Below are positions 16,491-27,300 of a DNA stretch of 49,713 nucleotides, piece by piece. The notes beneath the pieces were generated by a model that searched no databases, was not told the origin of the DNA, and saw only the letters and a program-made list of their open reading frames with translations. Numbering within the stretch: the stretch's first letter is position 1; each line of letters begins with the position of its first letter. Source of the stretch: an uncultured Bacilli bacterium (GTDB lineage: Bacteria > Bacillota_I > Bacilli_A > RF39 > UBA660). The stretch spans positions 2,828 through 52,540 of the forward strand of contig CAJUCU010000004.1 in NCBI GenBank assembly GCA_910585335.1, given 5' to 3'. The position numbers and the translations under genes are program-made.

Positions 16491-18073
16491 TAATTGCCTC
16501 CATTAAGGCTAAAATTAAAGAATATTTTTACTGTTTTATCCTCTTTAATTTCAATTTTATTTATAAGTGTTTTAAGCATTTCTTTATCAAAACTCTTAGC
16601 TCCAAAAAAATCATGAATATACTTTTGCTTTGTTTTTTCGTCTGTTAATAAATTTTTAGATTCGCTAATTGAAGTTTTCAAAACAGATATTTTAACATCA
16701 CATTCTCTTCTGTCTTTTTCTAACTCATTTTTAATTCCAACAAACTCTTCTGTCGATAGAACACCAGAGGCTTTATCTTTATATAAGTCACTAATTGCTT
16801 TATCAATCATAATTATTTTAGATTGAAGATGATGGAAAGCGGTTGTATATTCACGCAATATGTCAGAAGTATTCAAAACGTTTTCATATTTTTTTGCCAG
16901 CTCCTCCACCTTAGAATACTTTAACAAAATAGTTTTAATTTGATCTAATACAAGGTTATTTAAGTCTTCTTCTCTATAATAGTGCATAGAACAAACACCA
17001 TTCCGATAAGTAGCATAAGTTCTACATAAATAAATTGGTGTCACAACTTCAGAATCCGTCTGTTTTTTAACTCTTCTCACAGACATAGTACAACCACAGT
17101 CAGCACACATAACCAATCCCTTCAATAAATAATCATATTTTCTATGTCTAATATCATTTTTTCTTTTTGAAGAATTTACTCGTTCAAATAACTCATTAGA
17201 TATTAATGCAGGAATTGCATTTTTTTTAACAATCCATTTGTTTTTAGAGAGCAATCTCTTCTTTTTTGATTTTAGACTTACTTTTTCGTATTTTCCCTGT
17301 ATCAAAGTTCCAATATAATTTTCATTTTGTAATAAATGTTTTACTGTAGAAGCTTTCCATAAATTCGTGGTAATGGTTGTCCTCTTTAGTTTTTTACCTC
17401 TATATACATCTGGAGGTAATATTCCTTGTTCAGTTAAATACCTTGCAATCATTCCCTCTGTCTTACCATTATCCTTCATTTCAAAAATCTTAGATACAAT
17501 TGGTGCAGCATATTCATCAATAACAAGCTTTTTACTATTCTCTTCAGACCTCTTATAACCATAAGGAACAGTTCCAGAAACAAAGTCACCATTTTTCATC
17601 ATATTATGTCTTACACTTTTAATTTTCTTTGATATATCTTTTAAATACATATCATTAATAACTGCCTTAAAGGGCAACATATCTTCAGATCCATTTGGGT
17701 TTAAAGTATCATAATTATCTAATATAGCAATATATCTAATATTATGTTCTGGAAAGTATTTAAAAACATAATTTCCTGTTTCTATAAACTCTCTTCCAAG
17801 TCTAGACATATCTTTCGTTATAACACAATTAATAATGCCATTTTCAATATCATTTATAAGTCTCTTAAATCCTGGCCTATCATAATTTCCACCAGAACAT
17901 CCATCATCAACATAGTAGTCGTATATTTCAATATTATTTTTTAGGGCATATTCTTTTATAAAATCTCTTTGATTGGCAATACTAATGCTTTCAACATTAC
18001 CGTTTTTATCCTCTATTGAAAGTCTCAAATAAGCACCTGCCCGATATGTTTGTTTAGTTAAGTAATCGACCAT
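16490..18073 (-). CDS. Large serine recombinase 2
   Basis: Second large serine recombinase, 527 residues, and the promoter-proximal one of the pair. The catalytic segment is AGAYLRLSIED with Ser19; the core motif TKDMSRLGREFIET is nearly the same as in recombinase 1. The Recombinase domain carries GTVPYGYKR and LLQNENYIGTLIQGKYE. The zinc ribbon has Cys323, Cys326, Cys350 and Cys361, and a coiled-coil region follows to about residue 480. The two proteins share layout and short motifs but are clearly diverged. They may act as a hetero-oligomer, as CcrA and CcrB do in SCC elements, or on different att sites. The upstream 42-codon ORF is probably in the same transcript. Confidence 0.93.
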   Translation of the reverse strand: MVDYLTKQTYRAGAYLRLSIEDKNGNVESISIANQRDFIKEYALKNNIEIYDYYVDDGCSGGNYDRPGFKRLINDIENGIINCVITKDMSRLGREFIETGNYVFKYFPEHNIRYIAILDNYDTLNPNGSEDMLPFKAVINDMYLKDISKKIKSVRHNMMKNGDFVSGTVPYGYKRSEENSKKLVIDEYAAPIVSKIFEMKDNGKTEGMIARYLTEQGILPPDVYRGKKLKRTTITTNLWKASTVKHLLQNENYIGTLIQGKYEKVSLKSKKKRLLSKNKWIVKKNAIPALISNELFERVNSSKRKNDIRHRKYDYLLKGLVMCADCGCTMSVRRVKKQTDSEVVTPIYLCRTYATYRNGVCSMHYYREEDLNNLVLDQIKTILLKYSKVEELAKKYENVLNTSDILREYTTAFHHLQSKIIMIDKAISDLYKDKASGVLSTEEFVGIKNELEKDRRECDVKISVLKTSISESKNLLTDEKTKQKYIHDFFGAKSFDKEMLKTLINKIEIKEDKTVKIFFNFSLNGGN

Positions 18074-18154
18074 TTAAAACCTCACTTTCTCTTAACCAAC
18101 TTCCCATAATCCAGTCATTATAAAATATCTCTAAATAAATTACAAATACAAAAT

Positions 18155-18283
18155 TTATAGATTTTCTGTATTTAGTAAAGTAGACCTCAAATATCTTTCA
18201 AAGGCTTCAAGTATCTTATCATTTATGGATGGTGCATTATCATCATATACACATACAACTAATTCCCTATTTTCCTCTTTCAT
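18155..18283 (-). CDS. Small ORF, 42 aa, upstream of the recombinases
   Basis: Product begins MKEENRELVVCVYDDNAPS and continues through INDKILEAFERYLRST. A strong GGGAGG site stands seven bases before the ATG at 18283, which supports translation. It ends 81 bases before the recombinase 2 start, on the same strand. The peptide has a beta-like first half and a helix with acidic and basic faces. Small proteins beside large serine recombinases can be directionality factors (SprB of SPbeta and the C. difficile skin factor are known examples). That role here is inference from position and size; I see no homology. A regulatory leader peptide is another option. Confidence 0.55.
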   Translation of the reverse strand: MKEENRELVVCVYDDNAPSINDKILEAFERYLRSTLLNTENL

Positions 18284-18327
18284 AATCTGCCTCCCATAAA
18301 GTTTATGAACAAGAAACAAATTTAATG

Positions 18328-18381
18328 AAAAAAAGATATACCTTTCGCTGAAAAATTCAACTTTTATTGTATATCTTTTTT
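18328..18381 (-). terminator. Probable terminator of the giant protease gene
   Basis: A perfect thirteen-pair stem (AAAAAAGATATAC with GTATATCTTTTTT) encloses a 27-base loop and ends in T7 on the minus strand, 19 bases beyond the protease stop codon. The AT-rich stem and large loop make it weaker than others in the window. It may be bidirectional, or serve as a dyad site for the recombinase operon. Confidence 0.45.
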
Positions 18382-18399
18382 ACTATTATTAATCTTTTG

Positions 18400-21300
18400 T
18401 TATCTAAGTTCTGGATAACCCTTAGCAGAAAGCTTATCTAAATTCCAAAGAGTCTCATCAAAACCTAGATCTTTATAAAATTGTGCATTCAAATTGTTTT
18501 TAGAAACACTGATAAGTTTTCCCTTAGTATTATCACTAACTCTACTTGAACCAGTCTCTTCTAAAACCTCATAACAATTGCTTAAAGCAGCAAGTATTTG
18601 TGCTTCAACCGCACCAGTAAATTTATATGGTATAAACTCAGTACCATCAGTTGCAACATATCCGGTCATATTACCAAAAGCAATGGTATTTTTAACAACT
18701 GGAGTATTATAAATATTACCAATCACAGAAGCATTAAATACACTATTTCCAAGATTATTATAAGTGTTACTTGTTTTATTAACGGATACATCAGTAACAA
18801 CATTTTCTACAATTGATCCATTTTGTTGTAGTGCACCAACAAGTCCTCCATTTTCTGTTGAAGTTACATTAAGAGTTCCTTGAACAAAAACATTAGAAAT
18901 CTTTCCACCATATTTACGTCCAACAAATGTTGATACATACACACCACTACCAGTAACATTAGCATTCTTAACAGAAATATTTTCAAATACAGAATTAGCA
19001 TTATCACGACCATCCATTCCAGAAAGAACAGCAACATTATTATATCCTGATAAAGTAATATTCTCAAACTTCGCATTTCTTACTGTAGATGTAAATGTCT
19101 GCTTAGCAAATGCTGCTACGAAGTTGCTACTCTCCGTATTACCTGGTCTGATATTACTAAAATCTCTAATTGTAAAGTTTTCTGCAGTTCCTCTAAAGTT
19201 TGCAAATAAGCTGGCATTTGTAAGATTACTGAATGTATGACCATTACCATCAATTTTACCATTAAATTGAGCAGTAACTACAGCCCCTTCACTATATGTT
19301 TTACCAGTAAAGTCTATATCATTATCAAGTATATATATACCACTAGGATCTTCATTTAATTTAGCCATATCATCTGCTGAAGTAATATGATAAGTAAGCT
19401 TTTCAACTGTACAATCTCTAGTCACTACATTACTTACAGTTCCACCAATTAAACTTAAATCATCTCTTCCACCAAAATTCATTTTTAAATTTGAAACATC
19501 AATTTTTTCAATAGTACTCATTTCCGAACGATAAGATAACGCACCTGCATTACTAATCGTTTTTGGAATATTAGTATTTTCAAACTTAATATTTCCTACA
19601 TAACCATATCTAATTTTATTAAATATAGGCAATGTATTTCCAATGATTTTATGACCATTTCCGTCTAATCTACCCATAAATGTTTGAGTAACATTCGTTG
19701 TCATATGAGAAAAATCAATATCATTATCTAATACATAATAACCATATGGTTGAGCATTAATCTTTTCAACTAATTCTTCTGCAGTTTTAATATGATTTAC
19801 TTCAACTGTTGTTCCAAGAGGATCATCAACAAAGTCATTCGTAATACTCTTTAAGTAATGATAATATATTTTTCTAAGATTTGTTCTTGAAGTCGCGTTT
19901 CTATTCGTATCACTTGATAAAGCTTGATAGAATCTTTCAATCATATAATCGACATCAATATACTTATTGTTTCTTATATTTTCTTCAACAGTAGCATATC
20001 TACTCATCTTATATTCTTTCCAATTCATTGCTGTTCCAGTAACAGACTTTGTAATTTTTTGAATAGCATCAAGATCTGTTTTGGTGTTTCCTCTTCCGTA
20101 AGTAACATATCCATCAACTCCTGCATAACCAAGCATTTCAAAATAATTACGTTTTGCTGAGAATGCATCTGGAATACCATTATCATTATGACCGATATAC
20201 CAACGATTTACCCAAACAGACTCAAATCCATAATCGTTGCTACCAAGACTATTAATTACTTTAAGACCTCTTACACTTACACCCCATGCATTTTCTGGAC
20301 GTATAATAATTCTATTATCATATAAAGATTCTAGTGAGGTTAAATTCATTTGTTCTGCTTGAGCTGCAGTAATCGCTCCCCAAGTAGACCATGATCCAGA
20401 CTGATTCATTCTTGTTGCAACTCTAGCTTGTTGCTCTGGTGTTAATCTTATAAAGGCTTTACCTTCAATATAATCAAGCAAGTCTAACGCATTCTGTTGT
20501 CCTTTAAAATAATTTTCTAATTTTTCTCTAGTATCAATTCTATCAGGACTTAAATTTTGAGTTGCATTTCCTTCCTTATTTAAATCATAAGTTGTATTAA
20601 AGTAATATGGTCCAACATCTTGTGCAAGGTTATTTTCACTCCAAACACCATTTTGTTGAACATTACCTTCAGTAAGAGTTTCAAGACCAGCCTTAAATCT
20701 AGTTCCAGCTTGGAATAACATTATTTTATCAAATAAAGCATGTTCAAATTCATGAGTCCAAGTATCAAAATTAGTAAGACCTGGTCTAGCTATGAACCAT
20801 AAGAATCCTGCAGTATTTCCAACACCAGCAGCACTTCCACCTGGTTGCCATAAGCCTAATACCTCACTAAAGTTTTTGAAGAATGGATAATTTTGTCCAA
20901 CTTTTCCTTGAGTATATACAGGTGAAGTACCTATTACAATATTAGTACCTGGAAAATATGAATTTTTATAACTTGTAATGATTTTAGTACAGTCATAAAC
21001 CATAATACAATAATTATTCCATTTTCCTGGATCAAATGAACCAGCTAATGTACTCAAATGCCTCTTTACAAGATTCAAATGATCATTAACTTTTTTTTGA
21101 ACTGCGGCTCTTCCTGCAGCAGTATTTACATCTTTATGATACAACTGTGAAGGTCCAATCTGTAAATGAGCAGGTCCACTAACGATATATGTACAATCAG
21201 CTGGTAGAGTAATAATTGGAAGTATCATTCTACTATTTTTCTTAATCTGATACCAAGCACGATATAAAATAGCAGGATTTTTATCTACTCCAAATTCAGC

Positions 21301-24300
21301 TAAAATATTTCTTGCTCCAAAATATTCAGTAAACCAATCATTAACATCATCATAACCACCGATATTAGTAATAATATAATCTAAGAAATATTTTAATTCA
21401 GAACTACTTGTATACTTACTAATATTGCTTTTAAAGAAACTATCAGTAACATTAACTCCAAGATTACCAATAAGTACTTCATTAACAAAATTATCAAGTG
21501 TATTAGTATCCTTAAACATCTTATTTTCAAATAACAAAATATCAGATACTCTAGTTCCACCTATTTCAAAGCCATACCATCTATCATAATAGTTATAAGC
21601 ATAAATCATCTTATCAAATCTTCCACCATCAATTAATTGTTCCCTAATTTTATTATTAAGTACTTCATTATTAATAGTTAAGACATTCTCTTCATCATTT
21701 TGTAATAATTGTAATGCGATATTTAATGCTGAAGCTTTAATAACTTCATTATAATGATCTCTATAATGTCTAGCATCTGCCGCTGCAGTTAATGGTTCAA
21801 GAACAGTAGCATAATCTAATTCTACAATACGATTCTTTAAAGTCTCAATAATAGGAGAATCATTTTTTATAACATACTTATTAGGAGCATAAGTAATACC
21901 CAATTCTTCTATATTATATATTGAAATATTTTGATTTAATTCACTAAAATTAACTTTATAATTACTAATCTTATAATCATCAAACACAACTTTAATATCA
22001 GTAATCGTATTATAGTTTTCACTAGTTAAATATGTTAATAGTTTTCCATTACTATATGGCATTACATATCTAATTACCTTAGTATTCAAAATATCACTAT
22101 CTGAGAATTTAGAACCATCTTCTACTAAATACTTAGCATCATAATAAGGCATTAACTTAAAGATATTATGATATAAAATTTCCTTAGAACTACTATATCC
22201 AGAAACTTTTTTAAGTCTATTATGATCTGGAATATATACACTACCATTATTAGAAGCTTCAGTATCAACACCATTAGGATCATCATTTTTTAGTATAGGC
22301 AATTTATCAAAGGAAGTACCAGATAAATCCCATATAGTCTCATCAAAGTTAGCATCATTTTTATAAAAATTCTTATTAATGCTTTCTTTAGATACAGAAA
22401 CAACTCTATTTCCAGATGCATTAGAACTTAATCCTGAATCTTCTAATTCATAATTATTCGTTGCAGTAGATGCTGGCTCATTACCATGAATAGTATAGAA
22501 ATTTGTACCTGTAGATAAACTTACATTATTCTTCAAAACAGAATTCCTATTAGCAAGTACTCCAACAATAGCTCCATTTAATCGAGGACCCGCATTATTC
22601 GTAATTTCAATTTTACTAATACAGTTTTCAACACGGATATCTCCGAAACCATGACCTAATACTCCACCAAGACCATTTCCATCTTTTGCTTGAGTAGAAT
22701 TAATGATTCCTTTAACATAAGAATTTTTTATGGTTCCATCAGTAAGTCTACCAATCATAGCAGAAATTCTAATTTTTCCTGATGTTGTAATAACAAAGTC
22801 AGTAACACTACTTTTATTAATATTGGTATTAGTTGCATCTCCAATCATTCCAGCAGAATGATCAGCACCAGTAGTAAATTTAAGACCTTTAATATGAACA
22901 TTGGTAATTTCTGTATCAGTTGCTATATTGGCAATAGTACCTTTACTATTAACTCCTGATAAACTTACATCGCTAAATACTAAATTCTTAATAGTAGCGC
23001 CCTCTAATTCATTAAAGAAAGGTTTCTTCAAATTACTAATTTTATAGCCATTACCATTTAAAGTTCCTGTAAATTTACTTGAAATAACACTTAACTGTCC
23101 ATCAGAAATAAATGATGCATCATAATCCTTAGTTAGTTCGAATGTTCCACTAGGATTAGCTTCTATTTTTTTAACAAGTAATTCCAAGCTTGAGCCTTCC
23201 ACTACACCATCTTTAACAGTACCATATTCTATTTCTAATTTGTTTTGTTTCTTACTACCATTATATTGAATAATATCATCATACTTCAAAACAAATTTCA
23301 ATTTATTATTATCAATTCTGTACTCTTCAATTGTTGTATAGAATACTGGCATGTCTCTAGCTTTTACTTTAACAATATAATTTTCTAAATGATTCAAATC
23401 AGCTATTTTAATACTTGGAGCTTCTTTAACACCATCTGCTGTTTGTACATAAACAGTTGACGACACGATGTCTTTAATTTGGAATTGACGTTTTCCAAAT
23501 GATATTTCATTTTCTAATAAAACAGCATCTTTATAATAGTTAGAATCATGATCTAATTTATTAGAATCTAAATCATAATCAGCAACAACTCTTACAAAGT
23601 AATTTTCTTGTTCTTTTGGAGTAAATTTAACTACATTGTTACCAATAATTAGATCTTGTTCTTTTACATTACCATCATCATTACTGATAATTACCTTACC
23701 ATGAACAATGGTCTTATCCGCATCAATAACATTAAATTTAACGGAAACATCACCATAATTATCTTCATCATAACTGAATTCCTTAACTAATGGAACAGTT
23801 TTTAATACTTCGACTTTTACAGTATTATTGCTATCAATATCAAATTCCTTTGTATTAGATAATTTGATTTTTTCAATAGTGATAGTGTGAACTCCTACTT
23901 TATCAAAACCACTAAGAGTTACTTGATAGTGATCATCAACTTTAGTTACAGTATATTCTTTATTATTGATAGTAACTTCTGCTACTTCATAGTTTACTGT
24001 ATTAGAACTCTTGAATGAAAGAACAATGTCTTCCCCCTTTTCAAAGTACTTAGTATTCGTATTATCTTTACTAGTTGTAATATCACTAACAGTAACATTA
24101 TAGTCAAGTACTAATTGAACTTCTTGAGTAAGCAAACTACGATCTACGATTCGATTATCATTCGCATCTGTTAACACATTCGTATCTCTATCATATGTTG
24201 CTTTTATTACGAAATCATACTTTTCAAGCTCAACTACATCAAATTCTAAACTGTTGGAACCTTTTTTAATATCTTTAGTAACAACAGTATGATCAGATTT

Positions 24301-27300
24301 TTTTGTTAAGGTAGCTTTACCACTAATGAAGCTATCATCAGAATCTATAACATCAAAGTTTAAAGTAACTTTTGAATTTTGAACATCATCAATTTGCTTA
24401 TAATTAGTAACAGTTAAATCATTCTTTAATACTTCAACTTTTACAGTATTATTAATGGTAGCCGTTAAAGTATTATCATAAGTAACTTTCGTTGCTTTTA
24501 AAGATTGAACACCACTACTACTATCATTTTTATAAGAAATCTGATATCTACCATCAGCAAGCTTAGTCGCTGCATAATCTTTTTCATTAACAGTAATACT
24601 ACTAATATTATCTGTTTTATTGGTATTAATGGTATAAGTAAGGATTACATTACTTTCCTTTTCATAATATACCTTATCACTAACAGCTTCAACCACTTCT
24701 GCTTTTGCATTAGCTTCAATTTCTTTACTTGCTAAAACAACATTTTCTACTATATCACTATCAGCAGAACCTAAAGCATAATTAGCTAAAATCTCTACTT
24801 TGTATTTTGATGTGAATACACCATTAAATACTTTAGAAATACCACTAATACTATTCATTGCTTGATCAGGTAGTGTAATATGTTCCACTACTTCATTCTT
24901 ATCATTTAATAAGTTGATAGTAATAAGTGTTAAAGTATCATCATCATCTTGGATATCAAAATCTACTTTTACTTGATTATTTGTAGTATCTTCTACCACT
25001 TCTAAATTAGAAATGACTGGAACATCTTTTAAAATCGTAATATCTAAAGATTGTTTAACATCAAACTTCTTACCATTAGATAAAGTAATTGCTTCGATAT
25101 TAATAGTATGTAATCCAATTTGACTGAAACCAGGAAGAACTACTACATACTTTCCATTTTCAGCTTTTAAATCATAGTCTTTTCCATCCATTCTAATCTT
25201 AGATGGCGTATTTGAAGTAGAGTTAGAACTATCGAACATGACTTTAATTGTCTTACCTTTATGGAATTTTACACTTTCTACATTGTCACTATAAGTTTTA
25301 AAATTAGTCGCTTTAAAATCATAATCAATATTAAGCTCTAATTCATCACCTAAACTAACAACACCTGTAACATCTTTATCAGTAACAGCTAAATCAGAAG
25401 TTAAATTATAATTTGCATTAATCTTAACTGCATACTTCATATTTTCTTTAATAGATATTTCTACATGATTAGCACCACTCTTAATAGCCTTATCAATAAT
25501 TGTTTTATTATCTTTATCAACAACTACAATATTACCATTTACAAAAGCGTGATCATTATCAATGATATCAAATGAAATATTTGCTGTTAAATTATTTTCA
25601 TTAATCTCAGTTTTATAATTTTGAATAACTGGTTTATCTTTCAATACTTCTATTTGAACTTGATTATTAGATGTAACTTCTAATTCTTGAGAACTAGCTA
25701 ATTTCACTTTTGAAATTGTCAATGTTTGAGCTCCACTATTTAGATATCCATCAACAGTAGTAGAATAAGTATTACCATCTTTATGAACATCATATTGCTT
25801 ATCATTAATAATAACAGCAACAATAGTAGAAACAAATGAATTGGCATCATCAAATTCTAAATGAATCTTTTCGTTCTTTAAAAAGTATTTAGAACTTTCG
25901 TTATTCTTAATAGCTTTAACATTATTAATAGAAAATTCTCCACCAATAATTTCAGAAATTTCCTCAGAAAGAACGGTAGTAGTAAATTTATTTGTGGAAT
26001 CTGATATGCTATCTCTATCATAAGTAACATTAATTTTTACATCATATGCAGTAAAGAACGCAATATCAAACTCTACTTTATTTTTTCCTTTTTTAATAGG
26101 TTTGTTCATTACAACAGAACCATCTTTACGAAGAAGTACAACATTACCTTCTATAAAGCTATTATCATAATCAACAATATTAAAGTCTAATACAACTTTT
26201 GCCTCTTTATTATTGCTAGTAACTTTGTAATCACTTATTCTTGGAGCATCTTTAAGTATTTCTATTTGTACCTTATTAGAAACACTAGCAACATTTCCGC
26301 TAGTACAAATAACTTTGCTAGTTTGAATATCTTCAACGCTTGCATTTGTAGAAGCTTTATAAACTACTTTATATAAATCTTTTTCTAATTTTATCGCAGT
26401 ATACTCTTGTTCATTGATATAAATCTTAGAAATATCATGAGATCCATTCGTAGTTATGTTATAAGTAAGTGTTACATTTTCCCCTTTTTCATAATAGTGT
26501 TTATCACTAGTAACAGAAACAATATTAGCCTTAAATGCTGCGATAAAGTCTTTCTGATATAAAACAACATCCTCTTTAGAATCTGAATCCTCATCAGTTT
26601 GACAATAACTTGCAATAACATTTACATGATAACTAGAAACAATTCCTAAATTTTTAAATACCTTAGTAATATGCTTAGATCCTGTTAAATCCGAACTATT
26701 CAAATCAATTTTTTCAAGTAATTTACCTTGATCATCCTTAATTTCAATAAACATTTTAAATAATGCCTTATCTTCATCATTAACATCAAAATTAACGGTC
26801 ACTTCACCATTTTCAGAATTTTCTTCTAGCATAAACTCAGAAACAGTAGGGGCTCTCTTAATCACATTAATATCTAAGTCAAAGTCATCTTCAATTTTAA
26901 ATGTCTTACCATTACTTAAAGTAATCATCTCAGGTTTAATATTCTTTTTACCAAAATCCTTAAATTCAGGTAAAACTACAACAAATCTACCATTTTCACT
27001 ATGAACATCATAGTCCTTACCATTTATTCTAATAAGGTTAGGTACATATTTACTAGTATTAGAACTATCAAAATATATCTTAACTTTTTCGTTGGCAAAG
27101 TAAGTATCCTTTTCAGTTGCAAAAGTAGATATTTCAAATTGATAATCACTGATTAATTGTAATTCTTTCAATTCTTCAATTTTACCAACTAAATTACTAT
27201 CGATTAAATCTTTATCGTTTGTTAAGTTATAATCTACACTAAACTTAGCAGTATAAATTTTACCTTCTATAACAGATAACATAATACTATTAGAACCTTT

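Noticed and set aside
18266..18281. CATAAACT upstream of the 42-codon ORF as a sigma-E -10 element
   Set aside because: The predicted start point would fall in the GGGAGG site and the -35 match is poor. Mother-cell control of the recombinases therefore remains unproved.
18328..18381. Thirteen-base dyad as an end repeat of an insertion sequence
   Set aside because: It is internal to the element, has no transposase between its arms, and has a T tract suited to termination of the protease transcript.
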